This document shows, piece after piece, positions 41,155 through 53,690 of a DNA stretch of 64,000 nucleotides (its first letter is position 1; each line of letters opens with the position of its first letter). The position numbers and the translations under genes are program-made. The DNA comes from Lepturacanthus savala (Eukaryota > Chordata > Actinopteri > Scombriformes > Trichiuridae), in NCBI GenBank assembly GCA_030544235.1, contig CM060465.1, positions 25,738,988-25,802,987 of the forward strand, given 5' to 3'. Below the pieces are notes generated by a model. That model saw only the letters and a list, made by a program, of their open reading frames with translations. It did no database searches and was not told the DNA's origin.

Positions 41155-41729
41155 GTATTAGTCATACCCATACCCCATGTATTTCCTTTGAAATGAAGAC
41201 AACAATAGCAAAATCTGTGAGCCACAACATCAGGTTGTTGGTAGAAGAATCATGTGGTTACTGATCTGCTTCTGGTTACTGAATCATAATATGATTTGTG
41301 ATACAAGAGGGAATGATCAATTTTACAGTATTATTCTCATTTTCATTGAAAAAACAAATGAAGACGATGGTAGTGGTATTTCGCGGAATTTGTACCAAAC
41401 AAAAATATATTCTTAAGTCTGTAGAACATATTTTGTGGCATCTTTGCAGCATATTTATATTTAATAATAAATGAAGAAATATTGCTCCACTCCTGCAAAA
41501 TGCGATAATATAAAATTTCAATACATTTTAATTAGCCTGGATTCTCTGATTAGTCTAGTTATTAAGGTGCATATGAACACTGATCATGAGCGTGTTAACA
41601 GGCTGATGTTAGCGTTTAGCTAAAAGCCGCACCGCGCGTGAGACCCGTTACTCGTTTGTTACTTTTCAGTGCAGCAGCTGTCAGGGAACAAAAGGCCTCG
41701 GCGGTCTTAAAAATGGCCGCTTCTTTTTG

Positions 41730-44700
41730 TCAGAGAGAGTTGAACTTTACTAAGGATAAGTTCAACAGGAGAATCAACAGGATCAGGTGAGGGCTGCAGC
41801 CGGCCGGCGGCGCGGCGCTCTCCCTTCCCTCCCACCGTTCGTCCTGCTCATCCTCCCACTCCGTCCTCCTCCTCTCCTGCTCGTCATCCTCCTTCTGTCC
41901 CTCGTCGTCCTCCTTCACCTTGTTGATGCTGTCGCACTGCTCGCCCTCGTGGCCTTCGTAGCAGTGACAGCGGAACCTCTCGTTTAGCAGCTGCAGCTCG
42001 TGCGGCGAGTGCCACCCGGTGACGGCGAAGTCCTCGTCGCCCACGGGCTGGATGTGGTAGCTTTCGGAGCTGAGGTGGAGGTAATGTTGGGCTCGGGGGT
42101 CCCGGCGGACGCAGCGGCCGTTCCCCTGACACAGAGAGACGCTGCAGACCTCAGCGGCTCGCGTCACGTTGGTGATGTACTGACCCAGGCGATGGCTCAG
42201 GAAGGACTTGACTTTGGTGCAGTTGTGCTGCAGGAACAGGACGACACGTTATAGTCGGGATGAGATGCACTTTTTGTGCTTCAGAACTTAGTTTTCTCTC
42301 AGTAATCATCTCACAACCCCACAGTTTTATCTGGTGAGCCTTTGAAGGAGCCCGATCGCTAGGTTGGGAACCACTGGACTAAACTAGCTACCTGTATAAC
42401 AGTAACCTGCTGCTTCATATTAATAAACTAATGATGCCATATAAAATTATATATAAATCAGAGGACCACACCTGTACTTTTACCTCAATACTTTTCCTAC
42501 ATCAAGCTGGTAATACTTCTGTACTTTTACTGTAGAAGGAGTTTTCATGCAGGATTGCATTAAGGATTCAAGGATTCTTTATTATCATTCAGCACTTGTA
42601 GATATGATGAATGAAATTTGGCTCCCGGGGCAGCCCAATGTTCAGTCATAAAAAATATGAAATATAAAATAAAATAAATAAAGACTAGAAATTATAAATT
42701 ATTATAAATATATGCTATTATGGACGTTGAGTATGTAAAAGGCAATGGTCCATTTTTCCAGCTGAGGTTTGGCTCAGGTCCAAAAGACCTCAAGAAGCTT
42801 GAAAAAAGTCAGACTTCATCGGCCTCAATGACAGAAATTAGAACCAAAGAAAATGTGAGAATTACGCAGCAATAACTGAAGGCATATTTCCCTCCCCCGT
42901 AAATCAGCAGCAGGTTGGATTTTACGCAGGTTAAATGTTTTAATTTTAAAAGGACGGGTACCCGAGATGAGGTCAAGTTCAGGTCACCCCAGATGACGAA
43001 GCCTGCAGCTCCCAGAGCAGCGCTCTCCCCGATGGTGTGGATCAAGTCTTTCTGCAGGAAACACACAGGAGAATGGTCCATCACATGGTCTCCTTCATCA
43101 CTAACACAAATATATCATCAAACATACCCACATAGAGAACATTACACATAAACTTAATGAACATTTGCAGAACATGCAGAAAGGAATTGTAATGAAGTAG
43201 AAGACTATCAAGTTAAAGAATGTGTATGTTTAGTTTAGTTTAGTTGTTTAGTGGATAGAAAAAGTTTGTTTTCGAAGCTCCTCCATGGATCTGCAGTCTG
43301 CTACATCTCTTTATGGAAAAACTGCCCAGTAAGCTGTTTTTCTCTAGATGTCCACTAGATGGCAGCAATGAATAAATCCAGAAATTTAACTCTGACCTTC
43401 CTGACTTTCAGTCAGTGCAAGCAGCCACTGTTATAATAAAAAATGTCAGATTGATTATTACATTGTAATAATCTAATAATGATAATAATCTTTGGATTAA
43501 GAAATTTCTTCACGTTACTTTAGTCTAAAATGAAAAGTAGTTACAGGGCTGTAGATAAATACTATTTCTGGATGCTTTAACTGCATTTTAAGTATCAACA
43601 TCTTCGCTAAACTGAAGCTATCAGAACTAGCATGGAGCCTTCTGTCACAAAAGTAGACAGAAGAGACCACAATATGTATTAATATATATCCATAGTTGTC
43701 AAAGTGAATTTGCAGCAAAAAGAGGTTAAAAGAAAAAGATAAAAGCTAGAAGATAAAACTAGAAGCTAAAGATAGTACCGATCACAGCTTAAAATGAACC
43801 AGCGCATCCCTTGGAAATCGAGATGGATGATAATGAATTTAAAGAGCAACTCTACTGTTCCTGTAAAGCAGGGGAAGTCTTTGTTCACTATTATGAACCC
43901 TAAGAAGCAAGAACAGCATGTGCATATAATGATATTTTGTGATGCAGCAATGCTGTGATTAATGTCTGATTATTAAAAAAAACACTTGGTTAGTGTTGGG
44001 AACAGATCATGGTTTTGGTAAAAATGGTCAGTTCAGACATGGTTGAACGTGGTAATCATTTGATAAAAAGTTGGTGAAAACAATCAGTAAAAAACAACAA
44101 CAACAACAAAACATCTGGATAAATGGCAGTAAAGTTACGTCCGATGTTGCTATAAAAACAGGATCTGAACGGGAAGCGAGCATTGGTCTCGTCTCCTGCT
44201 GCTTTTGCAACCGTTTTGCCATCTAACACAGGCAGACACAATGTTTAACCATGACAAGCTTCAAATCCACAAAACCAGACTGGTAATGAAGAAACTCGGA
44301 AATGATTGCTTTAGAGTCTACAGAGCTCCGGTCGGGGCTGGCCAGGCTCCGACATGTCTGCGTTCAAGGGCGGGACTTAGCCAAGGGTCAAAATGTAGAG
44401 AGTAAAAAAAGTAAACTTGACATGTATGAAAGGTGTTTTTAAGAGCTTGATTTGTGCCATTTAAAAGCACATTCTTCTATGCCCTCTGTGAAGTTTATGG
44501 ACCATTCTCAGCACTGAAAGAAAGGCAGAGAAGGGCTGAAATAGTTGAGGCGGCGACACTAAACGCTCCGCTCCGTGTGCATATGCGTTGTCATGTACAG
44601 TACTGTAACATCCCCCTTCCCTCCGACTGCCTCGTTAAAAAACGCCAGTGTTCAAAGACCAAAGAATATTTGGGGTTAGGCTCAAAGCCTGGTTGCATGT

Positions 44701-47109
44701 CAGCCTCTATAAGTCTTGTCATAATGAAAATCACATTGTGTCATAATGAAAATCACATTCCAAGAGGAAGTATGGTTGTTCATTTAGTTTACAGGGGTCA
44801 TAACTAGCTATTTCATCAGTTATCATATATAAAAGGCAAACAGCTAAAACAGCTTCAGTCATCATCACAAGCACATTTGAAGGGTATATTTTAATAGTCA
44901 GCATGAACAGGGGGGTGATTAGAGCGAGGAAAACCTCTTTCACTGTCCAAACCGATATCTGATGTAGTGTAATTTTGATGACTGTGACATGGAGAAGAAG
45001 AACAAAAATGCTAGGCAACGCTATAATTATGTGTTATATTACAGTAGTACATGATAAGTAGTAGGATTTGCTGTCATATAAAACATTGTCTTAGTCATGT
45101 CTCATATACTTCATGGGTATACGAAGCACGTGATCACCCTAGTTATACTAGCTAAAATTCAACGTGTGTTACATTATACTTTATTATCTTTCTTTTATGG
45201 CTTAGCATGTTCACATTCCTGAACGAAAATGTAAAGAGTGTAGACCTAGCAACAGTGATGTATATGATTACTCTAATTGGTTAATGTATATGGGGTGATC
45301 TGAAGTATGGGATGGACAAAAGTGTCTGTGTAGATTCTCACTCATCCAGGTCATTGTAGTTAAGGAGTTTAAAAAGTAAGCAACTGGACTTTTTCTTTGA
45401 GCTTGAAGACGTTTCACCTTTCATCCGAAAGGCTTCTTCAGTTCTAGCCTGATGATGGAAATCATCATTAGACAAAAGTCTAACTTATGTGGACAGAAAT
45501 GTATAAACATCAGTGTATAAGTGTCATTTTCTATACCTGCTTATTCCTCATTAGGGTCACAGGGGTCTGCTGGAGCCAATCCCAGCGCGTTACGGCGAGA
45601 GGCAGGGATACACCCCAGATGGTTGCCAGCCAATCGTGGGGCACACACACCATTCACTCACACACTCACACCTATGGGCAATTTAGAGTCTCCAATTACC
45701 TCAGCATGTTTTTGGACTGTGGGAGGAAGCCGGAGTACCCGGTGAAAACCCACGCAGACACGGGGAGAACATGCAAACTCCACACAGAAAGGTCCCAGAC
45801 CCAGGACCAAGGAGGCCTTGAACCTGCAACCTTTTTGCAACAGCGCTAACCCCTGCGCCACCATGTCGCTTCAGTGTATAAGTGTACTAAACTTTATATT
45901 ATTCTTCCGAGAGCTTTCTCCTTTGTTGCCGGCAATAAACACTTTGATGCTCCGCTTGAGAATTTGACTCCTCGATATTCTTTTTTGGACACTAAAGAGA
46001 AGTTTTACCTGATAGAGATTGGACTATAGCAAGGATTTCTTCAAACTTTGACCCGGTGATTCCACACAACACTGACGCCAACATAAAAAGTTGTGAACCC
46101 ATCCTTTAAGACAGAAAAACAACTACTTTGACATCACAGACTCTGTTCTTACTGTTGTGAGGAAGGCCAAGGCTTCGTCTCGGTAGCCCAGCCTCAGGTA
46201 AACGTAGGTGGGGAGCTCGTACTCCCTCGAGGTCAAAGAGGCGACGCGGAGCGACTCTCGTATCCTGTGCTGGGCGAAGTGCAGGTTGCTGATGCTGTTG
46301 GTGTGACTTTTCCTGATCGCCACGGAGGGGAAAAGCGCCGTGCTGCTGTTCCACAGCCACAGCAGGTCGTCGTTCCTCAGGCTCTCCAGCATGGGGCAGA
46401 AGCCCGTGTAGTTCTGATCGTGCAGGTTGTAGTTGTGGCAGTCGGGGTAGAGGTAGAAACCCCAGAGGCCGTTGGGGCGGAGGCGCGTCCCTAGCTGTAT
46501 AGTTCTCTGCATGAAGGCCCGGGCGCTCTTCTCGAACCGCCGCCGTGCCAGCTCTTCTACCTGTGCCATCGTCACGTTGAAGTACGCCTTGGAGGTCAGC
46601 TCCCTGGACTTCCTGCGGTAGATGTCCTTCTTGTGCCAGTTACGGCTCCACTGAGGCCGCCAGAACTCCCAGTCGATGACAGCCAGGCCACGGAAGTCCT
46701 CCGCGGGGATGAAGTGGTTGATGTCCTGGTACGCCTTCAACAGGTGCAGGTCCAGGCTGCAGTTCTGCGGCAGGCCGCCGTTCATGGCGGTGCCCTGCAG
46801 CGTGTAGTAGGGGTAGTACCCAAGCCGGTTGGCGTAGAAGATGGTGACGTTCTGGCCTGTCCAATCAGCACGCGGGCTGCCGTGGATGAGGAAGAGGCGG
46901 TCGAGGTTGGTGGTGATGTTGTACTTGATGGTGCACATGTCCAGCGGGGCGTTCCAGGCGGCGATGAAGGGCTTCCGGCCAATCAGAGGCAGCTTGGCGG
47001 GTTTCTGACTGAAGGTGGCGTGGAAGAGCAGGAGCAGCCAGAAGCAGGTGAGGGTGACAGGTACGAGGTGCTGGGAGGAGGAGGTCCCACCCACTGGCAC
47101 CACAGGCAT
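41730..47109 (-). CDS. hyal4: Hyaluronidase 4 (HYAL4 orthologue)
   Basis: Coding exons on the minus strand are 47109-46153 (319 codons), 43051-42962 (30 codons) and 42227-41730 (165 codons plus stop), phase 0, 514 aa. Junctions are ACAACA/gtaaga, ctgcag/AAAGAC, CTCGG/gtaccc and ctgcag/CACAAC. Many blocks match human HYAL4 from memory: [87 protein letters not shown] and [13 protein letters not shown]. The GH56 acids are D146 and E148. An EGF-like part ([15 protein letters not shown]...[13 protein letters not shown]) is followed by a strongly charged linker rich in Glu, Asp and Arg and a hydrophobic tail ([13 protein letters not shown]), so a GPI anchor is likely. Mammalian HYAL4 acts mainly as a chondroitin sulfate hydrolase, so the substrate here may not be hyaluronan alone. 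Intron 1 carries a SINE and a Penelope-like fragment. Confidence 0.95.
42566..42690. repeat. Relic of a dispersed repeat in hyal4 intron 2
   Basis: The stretch GGATTCAAGGATTCTTTAT...ATGAATGAAATTTGGCTCC followed by an AAATA-rich tail looks like a common fish interspersed repeat. The family is not identified. Confidence 0.35.
45324..45470 (-). mobile_element. Penelope-like fragment, single arm, with 9-bp target-site duplication
   Basis: Direct repeats GACAAAAGT at 45315-45323 and 45471-45479 flank a 147-bp piece that matches the left half of the 25.8-kb insertion, including the CTGTGTAGATTCTCACTCAT start. It lies in intron 1 of hyal4. Confidence 0.75.
45408..45441 (-). ncRNA. Hammerhead-ribozyme-like core in the hyal4 intron
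   Basis: Same CTGAAGA / hairpin / GAAAC-GTC layout as the right arm at 26080-26113, on the minus strand, so on the hyal4 transcript strand. Stem I keeps the intact GGCTAGAA side. Confidence 0.4.
45525..45870 (-). mobile_element. tRNA-derived SINE, copy 3, with 15-bp target-site duplication
   Basis: Exact direct repeats TCAGTGTATAAGTGT at 45510-45524 and 45871-45885 define the ends. The B box on the minus strand is GGTTCAAGGCC (45834-45824). It lies in intron 1 of hyal4, only 54 bases from the Penelope-like fragment. Confidence 0.85.
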
Positions 47110-50100
47110 CCTGGGTTTCAGGAGGAGCAGCTGTCAATCATCCTGAAGAGAGGGAGAGATGAGAAAGAGAGAGAGAGGAGATATTTGTTTTTTTGCATCG
47201 TAAATATTCCTCAGAATCTTCATATTCTGATGATGAATGATGCGGAATGTAAAGGTTTATATAAAGTGTTTATAGCGCATCCCAAAACAAAGCGATTGTT
47301 ACGGATCTCCTTCATTGGCTCCCAACCCTAATGAGGTGAAACCGTGGTGTCATGTCTCCTGCTGTTTTTCTAAGTGCTGACAGACTAGCAGAGACTAAAC
47401 CCACAGCTTTTAATGACAGTGTGAAATGTCTGCGGGAAGAGAAAAACACTTGAGTCTCGTCAACTTCATTTGACCTTCTCGCTGGTTTTTATATTGTTTC
47501 TGCTCAATGAGTTTGTGGAAGTCACAGCAGGAGGAACCCAACAGCTCCTCCGAATTTGCCCCAAACTGTCCATCCCCTAGTAATGGCGTATAACTAAAAA
47601 ACTGTTGTTAGCACAAGAAAGGATTGTGAAAGCTTTGCTGTCCGCTTTAAAATGTGATTTTTATGAGCTGACAATTTTTCCATCTTTAAGTCAAGTGCAA
47701 ACATCTGGGATGTGTTTCTGTACATGTACACTAATGACCACCAGTGCATATTTAGTCTGGCTGAACACTACATTCAAAGAAATATGCAAAAGTTATTAAC
47801 GAGTCATTCTGTTTCTGACGATGTCATTAACATTTCGTTTTTTTCTCAATTGCTTTGGCTCATTTTTTGAAACAGAAATTCACAAAGTTCAACACAACGC
47901 CTTATGCCCCATTTCCAGTATGCAGTGCAGTACGTGACGGTTCCATTACCATGGAACTGTACCGGTCCCATGGTACCAGTTATCAATCTAGTAACCCTTT
48001 TGGTTGGGGTACCCAGCCCACAGGACCGGTACCCTAGGGGAGGAGCCCCTGTGTAAATGTATGGCCCATTTACACAGTAGAAATGCACACACGCAATTCA
48101 CTCAACATATAGAAAAATACATCAATACAAAAATAAGGAAATACAGTTTTTCTCAGTTTGAATAGTACTTTCCAAAACATGCAGGTGTAATTTCATTTCA
48201 TTTCATTTTTTTTACATGATGCTGAAAAATCATAGCACATTTTCTGCCCAAAATGGTCTTGAATAATATTGATTTCATTGCTTTTATTCCATTTGCTCTT
48301 CAGTTCAAATGTGACTTCTACAGCCATTGTCTCCCTCTTGAGCACGACAGGTTTATCTTACATGAGGTTAAATGTTTGAATTATCTCTTGAAGCTATATC
48401 TATCATTAGAAACAAGATTGACTTTTGGCTTATTTCCACGGCACCCAAAGGTCAGAGGTCTCAAAGGGAAGTCAGTTGACACCCAGTGACATGGAACGAA
48501 GAGTACTGCCAGAAGGAAAAAAAAAAGCTGCTTTCCTGTCGACAGAGTCGAAGCCTCAGGCCATAATGACAGGCTTCCTTGCCATGTCTCATTGAGGTTC
48601 GGTGTTTCCTGCGTCTCTGCAGCCATCTACAGCTGGTTGAACCAAACATCTACTCAGAGGGCAGACAGACAGACCAATCAGAAGCCTGAAATTTGAACTT
48701 CAGTCATTTCAATCGCATTTCTGTCAGTGTCCCTCAGTGATATTCAACAGTTTAAGTGTTACTCTACAACCACGCTGCTGTCTGAAATGTGCCAAATGTA
48801 TAAACCGTGCACACAATGGGGTGGCATTTTATTTAGATATTTTTTTTCTTTCACTACACTGTGTTAGGCTGTAATCTGTAGTTTAAAGAAACGTTCAGTA
48901 TGATTACATTCATGACTAAAAGTGTGTGCACGCCCAAAGCCAGAAATATGCATTGTTTTCATCTGATTCATAAAGTGAGCGCACACATGGTTCCGTTTGA
49001 TGCATCTCAGTGTTTATGACAAGACAAGATGGATGAAAATGCTTTCAATCACTTAAGGCCCATCTTTCATTTTTCATATTTCTACAACCACAAGACTTAT
49101 GTGAGTTCTTGGTATCAAAAGAAATCTACATGTGAGGTGTTTACAGACGTGTCACAATCAATTTATGTGGCTGTTACAAAGGAAATATAGTAATGATACT
49201 GCAAAAATAAATAAATAAATGGTGTTTTATTAGAGGTAAAATGACTTTAAAATTAACTTTAAAACAAGACCAAACTGATGCAAATCAAGGGGAAAAAACC
49301 CTGAAATAAGTAACAAATTATCTGCAAAAAATGTAATGATTATTAAGACAAGAGTTCAAAGATCAGTTATTTGTCCTCAAAATCATAGACCTCACATTGA
49401 GGATCATTACAGAACATGAATATACTCTGTAAATTCAAGGTTATGAAAAGAAGATTCTAAAGGACCCAATTAAATAATTGCAAAAATGGGTCAAATCCAA
49501 ATTAAATAGCAAAATGGTGGTTTAGTTGCAGCCCTACTACTGATATTATATTAAACTATTTTCTTATTGTATTAATGATGTGGATATTGACGATATATAT
49601 TGATACCATAAAAGTAACATTGTGTTTTACTACAGATAAAAATACTTCATTTAGTGTTGTATTCGAGGTTTTCTCATGCAGTATATGCATTAAAACTCAA
49701 TGCTGTCCCAGTATCAGGGTTTTTTGGATTGTGTCAGGTTAACCAGCTGCTCCACCTGTCTGTGAAACAAACCTGGAAGTTCTATTTCAATGACTGTGGT
49801 GAGGTTTTCCAACAGCAGAGCAGTTGTCATTACACTCAGCCATGCAGCTATTTGCTGTATAAAATATCGTCCATTCATCACATGAACCTGTTAATCAGCA
49901 GCAGCAGCGATATCTGAGAACTGTAACTATTGATCAGTTTATAGCTCTCTAAATCTATATCTAAAATTACTTTACAAGCAAATAAGGATGAAATAAAAAG
50001 AATATCTACAGGAAAATACATTGCTGACTCCAAGTCAGATTGTGCCCACATTCTACAGGCAAACAACACATGATATTCAGAGTTAGAATATCACCTTCAA

Positions 50101-53100
50101 ACTAACATCCTTGCAGTGCCCCTCTAAACACATGGCGTACAATATTAATTTCCTGGAATTTGATTTTAGTTTGTGTTTAAATTTAGGTTCAGGATGGCGC
50201 CACATAAGCGGAAGTTATGGGTTGTTAAGTTCCTGCAGTGAACTGTAACTGAAGAGAAGGAAGGTGTATTGAAGAAGAAACATGGAATTATTTAAGCATT
50301 TATATAAAAAAAAAATCAGGAAAGCAGGACTCTTGTGTGGATTAAAATGCAGAAACAGAGCGGAGTTGCTCCCCCTCCCCTTCCAATACATCGGTTTGGA
50401 ATCAATCTTTTCTCGTCTTTGTTTTCCTGCCAGTTTTCCCCTGCATGATTACAAACAATTTGACTCAAAGAGAAAGGATAATTTTTCAAAGCCGCCCATA
50501 CTGCAGCATTGCAGGGAATGTATGGCAGTATGGCTGCTTAATGGCTTTTAATTTGAGTTGAAACCATTTCCATCTGATGCTCGGCAGAGAGCGGAACAGA
50601 CATGATTCCTTGATATGAATGTTTCCAATTAATTTTTAACTGATCTACGTATCAGCTCTATGGTTTGCTTGACCTTAGGCATCTAAAACTGCTTGGTTGA
50701 GGTTGGAGAAAGAAACAATTGTTGGTCTGAGATAAAGCAAGTCTGATCATACTTTATAAACACAACACCCCCAAATTCTCTCTAAAAGGCAGAAAGCAGC
50801 ATTTGCTCGCCAAATCATCATGTCCTCCCTCGCACACTTTGACTGCTAACTCTGTCTGCACAGTGTCAATCTAACCTCATAAGAACATTGGTTCTGCTTG
50901 AAAACGCTCTGCATGCACCGTAGAAGGCGCACATTGGATGCTTTTCTATGACAAATAGATCATGTATCAATATGCTTTATTTATCTGATTGATTGACTAA
51001 TCATTTAATCTCTAACCACTAGGAGACTGTTCAGGACCAACGTGCACATGACTCAAACTTTAAATAATCTGATCGTATCGCATCGGAAAGGATATAACGA
51101 GTCATGATACGCAGTTTGACCATGTGACTGTAAAGGTTTGATAGGTTAATGATTTTAAGATGTGCTTTTTTTCCACACAGATTATTACAATTAAATATTA
51201 ATTAATTGATTTAAAATTACATCTACCCTTTACACATACTGCATAATGCAGGATATGAAAGCTTTAAGGTTTGAGAAACATGTGGTGTGGCTAAGTTACT
51301 ATTTCCTTACTTTCCTTAGGCAGCCTTTCGTTGTCATGGCTACGGGTTAAGGTTAGAATTAGTGTTCTCCTGTAGCAAAGTCCAACACTGGGTTGTTGCC
51401 TCCTTCGAGTCCTCGTCCTCTGAATGAGGATAGCTGTCCACATACAGTATATAAACGTCATAAACTCCACCACTGCTCTGACTCACAATTACTACAGCTG
51501 GCAACTGTCATCCAAACGTAACCATAGGTCGTTTATGGACGACTGACATTACAACCTTTCATGTCATTTTCCTTGGACTCCAGGTTAATTTGGTAATCAT
51601 ATATGCACCAAAAAAAAAAAAAAGTCTGGGACCGCCTGAGAGGCTGGACTGGACTCAGCCTCCATGTGCAGTCCGTCATTCTTATCACAGAAAAGACAAA
51701 TGGGCCAGTATCAGATTAAAGCCTCTGGAGTAAATGTTGGAGGCTTGGCTTTGTGCCAAAGGGAGTTATTTATCCAGAGGAGCTTGGAGCCCATGGACCA
51801 GTCTGGCAGTGATTAAGATATTGTTGATGTCTGTGGTTCTTGTGGAATGGCTGCTTTCATTCAATAAACACGAGAGACAGTCTAATTTCCAGTGTCTCTG
51901 TTGGAAAATTGGGGTGAATTTCAGCTATAGTTGCCAGTGTCTGAAGTTTAGACCAGATGATGATGATAATGGTGAAGAAGAAAGGAGGAATTTTTGGCTG
52001 ATCTCTGCAAGTGTGCAATTCACGATCAGTTTATGATCTCTTATCTGGGTGTTCACATGAGCACCGAACGCAAGCCGATCTTTAACGTACAGCTCGTTTC
52101 ACATCAGGTACTCCTGGAACATGAGTGCATTTCATTCCAAAAGAAAGCATGTTGAACTCAGGAGTAAATGAAGCAGACAGTTTGATGGAGGCATTTCTAT
52201 GAGGGCAGAAAGATGAGAACATTCAGACGCGCCAGGAGGAGGCAGAAGCATGTCCTGGGTTTGATGTTTGGGAATTGAGCCGAACCCCTGATGGAGGGCG
52301 GAGGACGCACAGGAGCCAACACAACACTCCTTCACACACACCATCTGTCATGTAAATATGTTCCAATGCCGACTAGACGTCACCAAGTCACATTAGTACT
52401 CGGTCAGTCAGATGCACGCCTCAGGAACCATGAAAAACATTAGACATTTCATGCTGCTTTCTGGTGATTTAAAAGACCTACAGGCTTGTATCTGCAAATC
52501 ATAAACAGCTGCCTGCATGTTGTTCAAGCCTCTAAAAGCTGATCTTCATAGACATTAACTGGAAAGGTTTCGTAGCTCAACCTGGAATTGGATGATTTGG
52601 AAAATTCTTCGCCTGTTTATTATGTTATTTTATCAGTCAATCATGGATAATTCCCTGTAGCATTCCTAACCATTTCATTTTACAAACATCATAAACTGGT
52701 CTAAGTTCCTTGTTTCTGTTTCTCCTTCTTCATAGGTTGTTTCTGCTTATCTATTTTCATTTTCTTGTGTAACCAGGGACATGTAACAGGGACATGTAAC
52801 AATTATGTATAAAGGAACAGTGGTGCTCTTTATTCAAACATTTTACTGCTTCAAGCAGAACATCTTTTCCACTTTTCCACTTTAAACAACACGTGTGTGT
52901 TATACAAGCTGCACAGTCAGTGCAACACTCTGGAGGTCCTCATACAGGACCTGCAGTAAACATGAAGGATACGGGCTGCAACTAATATGCAAACCCATTT
53001 GTTTAATGAACTGTGAATAAATTTTTTAATTGACTGATTAATCACTTAGTTCATCATTTAACCAGTGACAGAATCACGTGTAGGCGTTATTTCAAGGGGC

Positions 53101-53559
53101 CTCCCACCATTACGGTTCAGAACCACTGTATGTATCCACTTTCAATTACAGGTGTCAAAACCATAGGTGTCTTTTTTATATGGTGAAGTATGACACTCAC
53201 CATATCATATAAAACTATTACATTTTAAATACGACTGTACTAATGTACAAGTGAGCAAAAACAGATATAAAATTTCAACATGAATTAATAGAATTTTTAT
53301 AAAATATAGCAATTGTCCTCACTTGCAATATTCTTTTATATATAAATGTTTTTCAATTTTTATCAATATTGTTATCTCATGCAATAACTCCACAGTAGTA
53401 GTTAATTTCTTATACTTATACAGACAGATGCTGTATACTTATAGTTATACCATTGTCATTTACGTTACAATAGTTTTGTATTTACAGCATATAACACTTT
53501 ACCTATAATATCAAGCACCTTCATTTATATCCTACTTCTTTTTGGACAATGCTGGGTTG

Positions 53560-53690
53560 AATAGTTGATTTGTTGATATTGTTCCCTGGGTTGTGTTGTA
53601 GCCTCTCTACATTTCTTCTTTTATAACTTTTATAAGCTGCTGGAACAACAAAATTTTCCATTTGTGGAATGAATAAAGTATATCTAAACC
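53560..53690 (+). repeat. Possible LINE 3' tail
   Basis: A stretch ending TTGTGGAATGAATAAAGTATATCT resembles the ...AATAAAGTATCTATC ends of fish LINE copies. No coding remnant is seen upstream. Confidence 0.3.

Larger units (their letters stand above)
35978..41729. other. Intergenic region between hyaluronidase genes 2 and 3
   Basis: Contains SINE copy 2, a 36-codon minus-strand frame (38495-38602), an exon-like island (41075-41154), and two minus-strand AATAAA words (39368-39373 and 41006-41011) that could end a long hyal4 3'UTR. The remainder is AT-rich sequence without a recognisable gene. Confidence 0.6.

Noticed and set aside
46633..47331. 232-codon plus-strand open frame
   Set aside because: Antisense shadow of hyal4 exon 1, whose own frame carries the GH56 motifs.
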